A stretch of 64,000 nt of DNA from Hexactinellida sp. DTS-2022. Taxonomy: Eukaryota > Porifera > Hexactinellida. This document shows, piece after piece, positions 34,601-39,706 of the stretch (the stretch's first letter is position 1; each line of letters begins with the position of its first letter). Under the pieces are notes generated by a model. The model was not told the DNA's origin and did no database searches. It worked only from the letters and a program-made list of their open reading frames with translations. A program made the position numbers and the translations under genes. The stretch lies in the NCBI GenBank assembly GCA_028753945.1, contig JAPNXP010000006.1, forward strand, positions 1,736,001 through 1,800,000, given 5' to 3'.

Positions 34601-35856
34601 ATAACTTGTCGAGGTGTGAGATTTATATGCCAAAAATCTCATTTGGAAACCGTCCAGTTTCTTCAATCAACTCTGAACATACAAACAAATATATTATATT
34701 TATATATATATACGTATAGGGTATATACATATATACATATACAGCCAGGCTTATGTTTTAATAGTATATATAGATAGATAGGCTTATGCCGCGCTAGCGC
34801 TCCTGGATAAAACCCTGGTATTAACCAATATCATCTATTGAAATAGCTTTGAAGGGGACTGAAATAACACTCAAATTAACCGTGTTCCTACTAACGAGGT
34901 TCTACTGTTAAGTGTAATGATGCTTGACAGGGTTGCCAACTGTTTTTTAAGCCCAAAGCGTGATATTTTGTCCTTTATCTGAAAATAGCGTGAGGAATAT
35001 AGAATAAAGTGTGAGATTTGGATAAAACCGTGAGAAATGATTTTCACTTCAATAAGCAGTATATTGAGGGTTATATTTAGCCTCTACCCCTGAATTTTAT
35101 GCTACTTATCTATTTTGATAAAAAATGTGCAGAATTACAAACTTTTTAACATAATAATTATCTATTATGATGCAAAATTATAAAATCTACTGATTCAATA
35201 CTAAGACTAAAATAATTCATACTAAGCTAGTGTTCCTCGTTATATTCCTTTGTAACTTTTTGTGATTTTATTATAAGAAATAAATAGTTTCTAAAATTGA
35301 TGGCACACAAATACACATTTTAGAAAAAAGCGTGAGATTTCGAATGTAGTGTGAGAGCGGGAGAATAAAAAAAAGCGTGAGAGTTGGCAACCCTGATCCT
35401 TGGGCCGTTATAAGATAATTTGTGGTAAGATAGACACGGAGTAGGGGACTCGTAGTGTCATATAATTAGACGTTCAAACAAGCCATCCATGTCAATAATA
35501 TTGCCTTAATCACAAATCTCAAATAAGAAAGATTCAGTAGTGGAATTAGCCAAACTTCGATTACCTAAAGACATAACAACAATATACATAGTTTCCTTAG
35601 AAAGTGACATTAGGTCCAAGATAACTCAATCTGTTTTGTCGATATATATAAATTGCATAAATTGTACTGGGATTAAATCAAAATCAGACTGTCTGTGCAA
35701 ACTCACCTTCTGTGACAATTCAGCTGCTCCTCCTGGCTGTAGCTCGGCCACAGAGGGTGGTATCTTAAGGTCACTGCCCCCTACCAGCTTAAGGCCGAAG
35801 TTACCGTTAATTCTGTTCAGTTGAATAACCTTGGTACGGTGTCTTCCTCTCGGCAT
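4377..35856 (-). CDS. PDZ-domain protein gene, six exons (gene-level entry)
   Basis: Coding exons in order are 35856-35707, 33560-33494, 32146-32093, 31951-31662, 8520-8312 and 4674-4377. The spliced length is 1068 bases, 355 codons plus stop, and every junction is in phase. Donors are GTGAGT, GTGAGT, GTGAGT, GTGAAT and GTAAGT; acceptors end in ACTAG, TCTAG, ACTAG, CACAG and TTTAG. The protein opens with one PDZ domain (about residues 7-93), expected to bind C-terminal peptides of membrane or cytoskeletal partners. The rest is Ser/Pro/Asn-rich and probably disordered. Intron sizes are 2.1 kb, 1.3 kb, 141 bases, 23.1 kb and 3.6 kb, the long ones filled with transposons. The exon 4-5 link rests only on phase and strand; exon 4 could instead end at its own stop (31629). 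I do not recognise the family beyond PDZ. Confidence 0.6.
4681..4730. repeat. 50-bp near-perfect palindrome at a splice acceptor
   Basis: The two 25-base halves are reverse complements with one mismatch and no spacer, centred on TATTAATA at 4705/4706. On the minus strand it ends six bases before the first exonic base of exon 6, so it occupies the usual branch point and polypyrimidine region. Confidence 0.9.
4731..5135. other. no gene; hAT end fragment and GGGAATCC repeats
   Basis: CAGTGGCGTAGCT at about 4742 looks like a solitary hAT terminal repeat. About 5010-5120 holds degenerate TGGGAATCC repeats, which recur at about 6318-6356. Confidence 0.4.
5136..6230. mobile_element. hAT-like element with nested insertions
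   Basis: The left end TAGGAGTGTTCAACATACG and right end GGGCGCCACTG form imperfect inverted repeats around GGCCCGC blocks, with CTGTAT flanks on both sides. The interior contains a CATAGGCG-type GC-rich fragment from about 5281 with a poly-G run, and the nested element at 5403-5719. No transposase frame remains. Confidence 0.45.
5403..5719. mobile_element. hAT MITE, CAGGGTGACCA ends
   Basis: It starts CAGGGTGACCAAATGTC and ends GGTCATCTGGTTACCCTG. The 8-base flanks CTGACAAG and CTGGAGGG match only partly. Confidence 0.65.
6399..6747. mobile_element. hAT-like element rich in CGAATATTCG
   Basis: Starts GGGCTGAAACGAATAT and contains palindromic CGAATATTCG blocks at both sides (6424-6460 and 6698-6745). 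The right end runs into the hairpin module at 6757. Confidence 0.5.
6757..6868. repeat. palindromic hairpin module, copy 1
   Basis: Two arms of about 46-50 bases, from TCCAAAATTGCAGCTG to its complement ending TTTTGGA, around a loop of about 20 bases. Conserved landmarks are CATGTTCCTTTGG and CACTATATTTTG. The other copies are at 7578-7690, 9583-9699, 10190-10306, 18966-19080, 20181-20294, 22102-22215, 22962-23076, 24121-24235, 25812-25926, 27219-27333, 38744-38859 and 42772-42893. Confidence 0.85.
7200..7900 (+). repeat. dispersed copy of the array unit with hairpin 2 (7578-7690)
   Basis: The hairpin is preceded by unit sequence (AATAGAAGCCTACTAGATTT, then GAGCTACGGAAGAATA) and followed by ATCATCACTATTATGAAGGTG and an ACGACCC segment, as in the 18-27 kb array. 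No coding sequence. Confidence 0.75.
8020..8085. repeat. short hairpin around CAAATCGTGAAAT
   Basis: TAACACACAAATCGTGAAAT, a 5-base loop, then ATTTCACGATTTGAGTGTAA. The arms extend into AT-rich TGTATATATG/CATATACATA. Confidence 0.75.
8312..8520 (-). CDS. PDZ gene exon 5
   Basis: Bounded by acceptor TCAAGCACAG and a consensus donor GG/GTAAGT. The 209 bases encode 69 codons plus two bases (phase 2), which fits the one-base start of exon 6. The product is hydrophilic and Ser-rich with a helical LADLLEKDKYNPRQQ segment; no domain is recognised. It enters in phase 0, as required by the proposed exon 4 donor at 31661. A frame with two good splice sites and a phase match downstream is unlikely by chance. 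The join to exon 4 across 23 kb is less certain. Confidence 0.65.
8774..9017. mobile_element. MITE with TACCGTATTTCCCCGAATAA ends
   Basis: TACCGTATTTCCCCGAATAA at the left and TTATTCGGGGAATTACGGTA at the right form inverted repeats, with GCGCC blocks inside. It belongs to the same family as 2451-2716 and lies just upstream of exon 5, in intron 4 of the PDZ gene. Confidence 0.8.
9018..9582. other. AT-rich intronic sequence, nothing recognised
   Basis: No inverted repeat, coding frame or tandem repeat seen. Confidence 0.4.
9583..10600. repeat. two divergent array-unit copies with hairpins 3 and 4
   Basis: The hairpin at 9583-9699 is the most diverged copy (TCTAAAATTACATCTGTG arms). It is followed by the usual 3' flank (GTGATGAGTCAGCATTTT and CACCTCAAGG). 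From 10080 the flank runs in the opposite direction (GGGTCGTTCCCTTACG, then GATGATGACATGG) into the hairpin at 10190-10306 and onward into unit sequence ending near 10600. The two units therefore meet tail to tail. Confidence 0.7.
10601..12059. other. no gene; repeat scraps
   Basis: A GC-rich CAGGGGGGGGCAGCCGCCCC scrap lies at about 10610-10640. A fragment at about 11610-11680 (GTGCCAAAAGTTACCCCTAT) matches the TGACGTCA-containing repeat family described at 27828. The rest is AT-rich and unassigned. Confidence 0.4.
12060..12315 (+). repeat. copy of a 250-290 bp dispersed repeat
   Basis: Contains TATGCTGAATACGTATTTGA and ends AAATAAGGGCTGTTTGTTGTT. An inverted, slightly longer copy is at 18020-18310. 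The first part is related to the tandem repeat at 55635-55985. Confidence 0.8.
12662..12789. mobile_element. small imperfect inverted-repeat element
   Basis: TCGCGACACATTCTCAA at the left pairs with TTGAGAATGTGTAGCGA at the right, with inner TTATTGATAAG/CTTATCAATA pairs. About 128 bp, no coding. Confidence 0.65.
12790..13426. other. no gene; one short hairpin
   Basis: TTTTTCAGACTACTTTC pairs with GAAAGTAGTCTAAAAA at about 13036-13080. A CAGAGATGGGGCC-type fragment lies at about 13104-13200. Otherwise nothing recognised. Confidence 0.45.
13427..14247. mobile_element. pogo-like MITE, CAGTAAAACCTC ends
   Basis: Begins CAGTAAAACCTCTAATTAGG and ends TAATGGAGGTTTTACTG, with TA on both sides, the Tc1/mariner/pogo signature. 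Internal GTGTTCCTTAATGGGAGGT blocks repeat near the right end. About 821 bp with no transposase frame left. Confidence 0.85.
14301..14500. repeat. 200-bp near-perfect hairpin element
   Basis: Left and right halves are reverse complements from ATATAATATGAATTTAC inward to ACCGATGGTG/ACAATCGGT, with a spacer of about 20 bases. A one-arm copy (CATCGGTAGAAACTAGCCAG) lies at about 54250-54310, so it is a dispersed element. Confidence 0.9.
14684..15648 (-). mobile_element. pogo-like element with transposase remnant
   Basis: Ends are CAGTCAAACCTCTCTATAG and GTTCACTATTGGAGGTTTGA CTG with TA on both sides. Internal GTGTTCACTATT repeats lie toward the right. It contains a decayed N-terminal transposase on the minus strand, linking the many CAGTNNAACCTC MITEs here to the pogo/Tigger group. 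Confidence 0.85.
15016..15290 (-). pseudogene. pogo/CENP-B-type helix-turn-helix remnant
   Basis: Starting from an ATG at about 15288, the frame reads like the N terminus of pogo/jerky transposases: a basic KRKNLTISEKLNVV start, one stop, then HSQRDVANRFGISVGAVNNI, the recognition helix of a Psq/CENP-B HTH. A basic stretch follows and the frame then decays. The DDE catalytic domain is absent, so this is a dead fragment inside the 14684-15648 element. Confidence 0.75.
15651..16547. other. no gene recognised
   Basis: AT-rich DNA. About 16300-16480 is less AT-rich but shows no protein family, splice pattern or inverted repeat that I can support. Confidence 0.4.
16548..17850. mobile_element. GGTTAACCGGTTAAC-containing element cluster
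   Basis: GGTGACCGCTTAACCGC near 16570 and ACCGGTTAACGAATCCAGCC near 17370 mark the ends of one copy. A second end (GATTAACCGAATCCAGCCTT) is at about 17700, with another GGTTAACCGGTTAAC at about 17836. The AATCCAGCC ends suggest hAT-type MITEs, but I could not fix boundaries or duplications. Confidence 0.45.
18020..18310 (-). repeat. inverted copy of the 12060-12315 repeat
   Basis: AACAACAAACAGCCCTTATT at the left through GTATACACATTTAGAGGTGA at the right is the reverse complement of 12060-12320, with small indels. Confidence 0.85.
18440..20930 (+). repeat. array units with hairpins 5 and 6
   Basis: Two full units in direct orientation. Each has AACAAAGAAATTTCAA-type sequence, an AACCCCAGGTGCA segment, GAGCTACGGA or CTACGGAGAAATAATA, the hairpin (18966-19080, 20181-20294), then ATCATCACTATGAAGG and a long AT-rich tail with GATGACTCAGCATTTTTTAT. 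One minisatellite unit (GGGCCACTATACTATAG) is at about 18575-18611. The unit has no long open frame. Confidence 0.8.
21125..21622. mobile_element. pogo-like MITE, CAGTGCAACCTC ends
   Basis: CAGTGCAACCTCTATAAGTG at the left and CACTTATAGAGGTTCCACTG at the right, with TA on both sides. Interior repeats of CCTCTATAAGCGGGGAA. 498 bp. Confidence 0.85.
23820..24118 (+). repeat. 57-bp minisatellite with palindromic core, 5 copies
   Basis: Units start at about 23820, 23877, 23933, 24000 and 24066. Each contains GGCAGTGATTCCAATACTGG then CCACTATACTATAGTATAGT and CGGCACAGTAAT. The core ACTATACTATAGTATAGT is a perfect palindrome. Confidence 0.9.
25558..25735 (+). repeat. same minisatellite, 3 copies
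   Basis: Copies start at about 25558, 25618 and 25680. The array ends exactly where the repeat units switch to the opposite orientation. Confidence 0.9.
25741..27340 (-). repeat. inverted array units with hairpins 10 and 11
   Basis: From TTCCTTGTGACTCTGACC onward the sequence is the reverse complement of the units at 19-25 kb: hairpin 25812-25926, CTCCGTAGACGGTGCCCTGG, AACTTGGCATGTAGTTGCGG, CCAGCTGGCTTCTATTTA near 26388, and a second hairpin at 27219-27333. Together with 20931-25740 this makes a large inverted repeat. Confidence 0.8.
27345..27804. repeat. CCAACTCATTCAACTCATTC repeats in an inverted-repeat element
   Basis: CAACTCATTCAACTCATTCA followed by TTTTGCTGT is repeated at 27349-27430 and 27668-27770. 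The segment 27610-27802 is bounded by GGGTTGTATCAA and TTGATACAACCC, so the right block is a MITE with internal repeats. Confidence 0.7.
27828..28252 (+). repeat. dispersed repeat with TGACGTCA and CTTCGCGG motifs
   Basis: Landmarks are GAGTTGATTGAAGAAAGTGG, GGGGTAACTTTTGGC, ACAAGTTATGACGTCATTG, AATTCGCGCCCTTTAAGAG and, at the end, AAACCACACACCACCCGCG then GCGCGCTAGTAATAAT. Other copies are at 34310-34690 and 39707-40540 (both inverted), with fragments at about 11610, 30515-30640 and 54925-55005. No coding frame, so it is probably a non-autonomous element. TGACGTCA matches the CRE consensus but no function can be claimed. Confidence 0.75.
28270..28560 (+). repeat. minisatellite copies split by a hAT MITE
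   Basis: One unit (GGGCAGTAAGATTAGAACTG through TAGTCGGCACAG) is interrupted by the element at 28313-28467. A second copy follows at about 28515-28560. Confidence 0.8.
28313..28467. mobile_element. hAT MITE, CATAGGCGTCGGA ends, perfect TSD
   Basis: CATAGGCGTCGGA at the left and TCCGACGCCTATG at the right, flanked by the perfect 8-bp duplication TACTATAG (28305-28312 and 28468-28475). GC-rich interior, 155 bp. Same end sequence as 1399-3897 and 36634-36928. Confidence 0.9.
28718..28903. mobile_element. pogo-like MITE, CAGTGGAACCTCC ends
   Basis: Starts CAGTGGAACCTCCACAAACG and ends GCAGGTTCTACTG. Closely related to 30746-30911, which lies in the opposite orientation. Confidence 0.8.
29246..29831. 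mobile_element. hAT MITE, TAGAGCACTGCACGGG ends
   Basis: TAGAGCACTGCACGGGGCGG and the inverted CCCGCGCAGAGCTCTA ends, with flanks GAACCGAT (29238-29245) and TAACCGAT (29832-29839), a 7/8 target duplication. GCGGGT repeats occur at both ends. Confidence 0.85.
30030..30480 (+). repeat. dispersed repeat, inverted copy at 39240-39430
   Basis: GTATTAGAGTGATAGGGGGG and CTATTATGTTTACCTATTAT are matched in reverse complement near 39390 and 39280. The copy here is split by the hAT MITE at 30194-30379; the copy at 39 kb is uninterrupted. Confidence 0.85.
30194..30379. mobile_element. hAT MITE, CAGTGTTTCTTAACC ends, perfect TSD
   Basis: Starts CAGTGTTTCTTAACC and ends GGTTGAGAACCACTG, the common hAT terminal sequence, with perfect 8-bp flanks ATCTAAAG (30186-30193, 30380-30387). 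CCGCACCCCC blocks inside. The 39.3-kb copy of the host repeat shows the empty site. Confidence 0.95.
30746..30911. mobile_element. pogo-like MITE, CAGTAGAACCTGC ends, TA flanks
   Basis: CAGTAGAACCTGCAGAAACA at the left and TTTGTGGAGGTTCACTG at the right, TA on both sides. It is the reverse-orientation relative of 28718-28903. Confidence 0.85.
30914..31486. other. no gene recognised
   Basis: GTCTATCTGTGTCTGTCTGT microrepeat at about 30940-30960; otherwise unassigned AT-rich sequence. Downstream flank of the minus-strand tRNA. Confidence 0.4.
31487..31569 (-). tRNA. tRNA-Leu(UAA): tRNA-Leu (anticodon UAA)
   Basis: The minus strand folds into a complete class II tRNA of 83 bases. The acceptor ACCAGGG pairs with TCCTGGT and the discriminator is A. 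The A box is TGGCCGAGTGG and the B box GGGTTCGAACCC. The anticodon stem GTTGGA/TCCAAT has loop CTTAAGT, giving UAA, and the long variable arm is GTGCG-TTTG-CACAC, as expected for leucine. No intron and no encoded CCA. A TTTTT run a few bases after the end is a Pol III terminator. It lies on the same strand as the PDZ gene, 93 bases downstream of the proposed exon 4 donor, in that gene's largest intron. Confidence 0.97.
31662..31951 (-). CDS. PDZ gene exon 4 (C-terminal edge of PDZ, then Pro/Ser tail)
   Basis: Acceptor GTGTACTAG. The first two bases complete a Lys codon carried from exon 3, giving QTK-IISLRY-MQKFKKGG. The product then becomes low-complexity, with APPAPPQIPEPSPPPSLSS and a Thr/Ser-rich run. 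I place the donor at GGCATG/GTGAAT (phase 0, needed by exon 5). If it is not used, the frame runs to a stop at 31629-31631 and the protein would end NENNNPL. The plus-strand ORFs over this exon are antisense shadows. Confidence 0.75.
32093..32146 (-). CDS. PDZ gene exon 3 (PDZ helix B and last strand)
   Basis: A 54-base exon between acceptor ATTCTAG and donor CAA/GTGAGT, too short for ordinary ORF finding. Entering in phase 1 it reads V-SKALLKSPDSCQFIFQT, the alpha-B helix with the Leu-Leu-Lys pattern and the final beta strand of a PDZ domain. Both phases agree with the neighbouring exons. Confidence 0.85.
32345..33175. mobile_element. hAT-type element, CAGGGCCGGA ends
   Basis: CAGGGCCGGACTTAAGGC at the left and ATAAATCCGGCCCTG at the right, flanked by CTACTAAT (32337-32344) and CTACTAGT (33176-33183), 7/8 identical. 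831 bp, in intron 2 of the PDZ gene. ORFs inside show no transposase features. Confidence 0.85.
33494..33560 (-). CDS. PDZ gene exon 2 (GD-loop core of PDZ)
   Basis: A 67-base exon between acceptor CTGTAACTAG and donor GATG/GTGAGT. In phase 0 it reads IGVGDLLLSIDGRDVHTYSQ, the classic PDZ 'vGD.il.inG' segment and the start of helix B. It continues directly from exon 1 and leaves one base for exon 3. Confidence 0.9.
33872..34159. mobile_element. MITE with ~55-bp perfect inverted repeats
   Basis: CACGGTACGTGGTATACCGA at the left and TCGGTATACCACGTACCGTG at the right continue inward through GGTATAATTAGGTATAAC and its complement with only one or two mismatches. Inserted in a hAT-like segment. 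Confidence 0.85.
34310..34690 (-). repeat. inverted copy of the TGACGTCA/CTTCGCGG repeat
   Basis: Reverse complement of 27828-28252: AGTCGCTTCGCGACAG, CACACACCAATCTCTTCGCG, then CAATGACGTCATAACTTG. Nested in 33624-34907. Confidence 0.8.
34928..35395. mobile_element. hAT MITE, CAGGGTTGCCAACT ends
   Basis: CAGGGTTGCCAACT at the left and AGTTGGCAACCCTG at the right. Flanks ATGCTTGA and ATCCTTGG match at 6 of 8 positions. AAAGCGTGA motifs lie near both ends. Confidence 0.8.
35707..35856 (-). CDS. PDZ gene exon 1 (start codon and carboxylate-binding loop)
   Basis: The ATG at 35856 opens 50 codons ending in a consensus donor CAGAAG/GTGAGT, phase 0. The product reads TKVIQLNR, then NGNFGLKLVGGSD (carboxylate-binding loop in the 'GLGF' position) and PPSVAELQPGGAAE, typical of the first half of a PDZ domain and close in style to PDLIM/Enigma PDZs. 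An in-frame TAA lies seven codons upstream. AAATTAG just before the ATG could be an acceptor for a 5' UTR exon that I cannot place. Confidence 0.9.
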
Positions 35857-36633
35857 AGCTAATTTATCAGAATATTACATTAAAACTACGATACACTAGG
35901 GAATTTCATATAATAACATAGTCCAAACTCCTTTATCCGGGCGATGTGCTCCGAGGGTGCCCGTAACTCGATATTTTCCCGATCTGAGAAATGCAATGGT
36001 TATCAATAACTTATCATACGTTAAAATTAATAGGATAGTTATTATACTCCTTGTTTTCAAGATTCTCCCATATGAATAAAATATTATCGGCCGCTTCGCA
36101 GTCTTACCCTCCTGAAATTATCACTCATAAATATAAATATGTCACACAATGGAATTTATTTGCGAAATTAATATTCTCTAATTAATAGATTAATAATTTT
36201 CAGCTGCACCATAAGGATAGCTCGATTCTGTAATCAATAGGGTATTCAGCATGGTCTTTTCACTTTAAACACTTTTATAAACATTTTTTTCTTCTAAACA
36301 CTGGAGAATAACCATATATTTATATCGATTGTATTTGGGTTTCTGTCTTTTTAAAATTATTTTCAGAGTTATGATCGATTTTGTAGAGAAGACTATTGTT
36401 TTTGCATAATTTCAGCACTTCCGGGGAATTGAATGCTATAATAACTAATTAGTAATGTTATTATATTATCACTTGATATTGTTGATATTTACCTTCCCCA
36501 TTGGATACTCTGTGGGTTGAACTCTAAAACTGAACAAAAAATATTTGCAAAGAGAAAATTGCAAAAGTTATTGGCTTTCATGCCCCTTTGGGGTACAATT
36601 TCTTATCAAGTTCCAAAAATTTGTTCTCGGACA
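35857..36633. other. 5' flank or first intron of the PDZ gene
   Basis: No recognisable promoter motif, inverted repeat or coding frame. The promoter of the PDZ gene should be here or further right. Confidence 0.35.
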
Positions 36634-36928
36634 CATAGGCGTCGATATTTTTGGTATCCTTTCAAAATCTGGGGGGGGGGGGGGGGCAAAAAAGTTTATC
36701 TCTATACATACCTCATTATTAATATTCATTATAAAATTAACAATAAATTAACAAATTGTTTTTGTAACACCTTGCGAATGAATCTGTAGAATGAATAATC
36801 GCATTCAATGTAACAAACAATCAATCTATGAAACATCGAGGTTTAATAAACTGGGGGCCCCTGGTATACTCGGCCCCCCCCAGGTTTAAAAACTAGGGGG
36901 GCCTGCCCCCCCATTAATGACGCCTATG
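36634..36928. mobile_element. hAT MITE, CATAGGCGTCGA ends, perfect TSD
   Basis: CATAGGCGTCGAT at the left, TGACGCCTATG at the right, and the perfect 8-bp flanks CTCGGACA (36626-36633, 36929-36936). The interior has G and C homopolymer runs facing each other (GGGGGG at 36671 and CCCCCC at about 36874 and 36906). Confidence 0.93.
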
Positions 36929-37273
36929 CTCGGACACCATAACATCTAGAATCAATCTAACAACCCAAAATGCTTCAAATGCCTGGCAATATATTCAACA
37001 CTAATACATTTAATGACGCTAACACTCAAGTTTATAAAATGACCATATATAGGCATAGAAATGAACCAACTTTTGATGATGTAACAAATATATATATCCC
37101 CTAGACTGTAGAGCTCAGCTATACGCGTCCTAACATATATATACATATATCATTTGGAATCATTGGAATAAGAAATGAGACCCTTATCCAAACGGTTGCC
37201 ATCTTATAAATTCCATGCCCATATATGGATGTGCATGTGACCAACAACCATAAAAATAAAAAATGAGCAAGAG

Positions 37274-38401
37274 CAGTGTTGCGCAACCCCTTATTTGCCG
37301 GCCGCATGCGGCTGGCAAATTACTTTTTGCGGCCGGCAGAATTTCTTCAAAGAAAATAATTGTTTTACAAAATCTTTTTGGACTTGAATTTCCATTTTTT
37401 AGGCCTTTGAATTTATATTAAAAATTTCGTCACTATTCAGAGCCTAGTGTATCAATTTTGGCGGGGAATGGTAATCTCTGTTATAACTTATAAACAGATA
37501 TTTAATTTGAAACTATCATTATATTATGCGTAATTTGTTAGATACACTCCCCTAACAACCCAAAATCTCCTATGGAAATAGTACTATATGAGTCTAATAT
37601 TTCGCGCATATGTTCTGCAAATACTATGAAATGTCGCCGCTTTGGGTTCAGAATCGTATTCTATGCCACCGAATTAACTATAGTAGAAGCTTTCAACTAA
37701 ATTACATTTTGATTAGTTTGAAAATTATCATCCGATGTCACCATTTACCACTTTTTTAATTGCCCCCATGCTACAAGCAGGCACGTAGCTAGAGTATGTA
37801 ATTCAGGGGGGCAAGTTTTATGTTGGGGGGGCAAGTGCAGGGAGTCGGGGGGGCAAGTGGGGGACGAATCACTCTATTTACTATAACGAACACTTCCTAA
37901 TTCTCTTGGGAGGGGGGGCGAGGAGTACTTTTGGGGGGGCGGTCGCCCCCCCTTGCTCCCCCGTAGCTACGTGCCTGGCTACAAGATGGGAATAAGTGGC
38001 ACATGGTGGCATTCGATAATAATTTTTAACCTAATCAGTAGCTAATCGAGTTAAAATCTTTTGGTATGGATACTTAGAATGCATATAATACAAATATGAC
38101 ATCAAAATTGCAATATCCCATATATTTCGTATATAATACACATTATTAAAGACTCACTATAAGACTATTATAGTATATACGTATACTATTTTCTATGGGA
38201 AGTTGATGGAGTACGAATACCTTTGGTAGGAGAGTGTAGAGTGATCCACCTATTTGAACAATAAAACATATATAGTATATACTACATAAGCCCTCAAAAT
38301 AATCGATACACTAAGGGAATTTTTACAATTTTTATTGTGGCCGGCATAGCTGTGGGCTTTAGAAAATTGGCCTCGAGATTCAAAAAGGTTGCGGAACACT
38401 G
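37274..38401. mobile_element. hAT element, CAGTGTTGCGCAACC ends
   Basis: CAGTGTTGCGCAACC at the left and GGTTGCGGAACACTG at the right, with flanks AGCAAGAG and AGCTAGAG (7/8). GGCCGGC blocks sit inside each end. No transposase frame is left. A second hAT MITE is nested at 37778-37977. Confidence 0.9.
37778..37977. mobile_element. nested hAT MITE, CAGGCACGTAGCTA ends, perfect TSD
   Basis: CAGGCACGTAGCTA at the left and TAGCTACGTGCCTG at the right, perfect flanks GCTACAAG (37770-37777, 37978-37985), and a GGGGGGGCAAG-rich interior. Confidence 0.95.
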
Positions 38402-38743
38402 AGCTAGAGTTTAGCTCTAACTTCCTAACAACATCAGTACGAGGAGCATGGACAACTTAGAGTAAGTGATAATATTGATACATACTATAAAACATAATCG
38501 TTCACTTCATTTTCAAACGCTTCGTTCTCAGAATAATAGAAAAGAGATTTTGGCCAGACAGAAATCTTAGTTTTTATGAGAGTTTGAATTAATTAATTTA
38601 AATGTCTAATTAGGAGAACAAAATAGTCGTTAGAAAATCTAATTTGGGATAAAAAAGATCCATGACTGAAAGGTACAAGAGATCAACGATAAATTGAAGA
38701 ACGATTGATAAATTTCGAAGTGTAAGAAATTGAATAGAAAACA

Positions 38744-38859
38744 ATCTAAAATTACAGCTGTGCAGACTGCATATTCATTTGGAGGCGCTATATTTGGTGG
38801 TTCAATAGATAATAGTGCCTCCACAAGAAAATGCTGTCTGCACAGCTGTAATTTCAGAT
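38744..38859. repeat. isolated diverged hairpin module, copy 12
   Basis: Arms TCTAAAATTACAGCTGTGC and GCACAGCTGTAATTTCAGA. Unlike most copies it is not surrounded by the array-unit flanks, so the hairpin can occur alone. The sequence from 38860 to 39239 shows nothing recognisable. Confidence 0.8.
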
Positions 38860-39239
38860 TTTTTATCCCATAGGGTGGAAAGATTAAATGTTACGGCCCT
38901 TTTGGTCGAGTCTGCTTCCCGATAGATCACTTAACCGCTACGCATTTGGATATATTCGCTAAAATATCTGTATATTATTTATTTTTCAACATCACCATTA
39001 CACGAAAAATTAATCAATTCCCAGTAGACAAAGTCTTCAGTATACGAATTTATCTGTAATGCCCTTTGCCCTCCATGTACATATAAATTTTCAGCCATTT
39101 CAGTTACTTTCTATGAACAACACCAATAGATATTCACATCGTATATCCGCAGTTTCCGCACACAATAAAGTATTTATCAGCATAGTTGTTTACCAATTAT
39201 AACAATCATAAATGGTAAATAGATTCATTCTGGATCAAA

Positions 39240-39690
39240 CCAAATTGTTTAACTATTTGTAAACGTCAATAATATGTAAACATAATAGTTTCGAAAATTA
39301 AAAATCAGCATACTCATTTACTTAGAATGACGAAAGGGATTAAATTTATATTTCCATTATCTATGTGTTATAAACCCCCCCTATCACTCTAATACATTTC
39401 GGGCACCAAACGAACCAACAGACGAATATTCATACATTAGATATTCCACCTCATTAATCCATTGTTTGTAAATCAGTAATCATTTTGAATTTAAATCAGC
39501 ATACTTGTTACTTATTAGAATTACATATGGGATAAGTTTCTATTTCCAATATAAATGCGTGATAAAACCCCTACCAGTCTATTACATTTCTGGTACCAAA
39601 CAGACAAATACGAATATTTATATAAATAGATATTCCATCTCAATCATCTATTGTTTGAACATCACAAATCGTTCAGATATTGAATAACTG
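39240..39690 (-). repeat. uninterrupted copy of the 30-kb repeat plus a partial tandem duplicate
   Basis: 39240-39430 is the reverse complement of 30030-30480 without the hAT insertion. 39480-39640 repeats its ATCAGCATACT...GGTACCAAACAGAC part in diverged form. Confidence 0.8.
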
Positions 39691-39706
39691 TTAAGTTAAT
39701 AATTAC

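Larger units (their letters stand above)
33624..34907. mobile_element. pogo-like element, CAGTAGAACCTCG ends, heavily nested
   Basis: CAGTAGAACCTCGTTAGTAA at the left and TACTAACGAGGTTCTACTG at the right. The interior contains a hAT-like segment (about 33752-34194, ends CAGCGTTTCTCAACC and AAAACCACTG), the palindromic MITE 33872-34159, and an inverted copy of the TGACGTCA repeat at 34310-34690. It lies in intron 1 of the PDZ gene. Confidence 0.75.

Noticed and set aside
35540-35824. Plus-strand 94-codon ORF
   Set aside because: Antisense to PDZ exon 1.
36671-36686. Poly-G run as a G-quadruplex of interest
   Set aside because: It is the interior of a hAT MITE with matching poly-C at the other side. 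Homopolymer length may also be a sequencing artefact.
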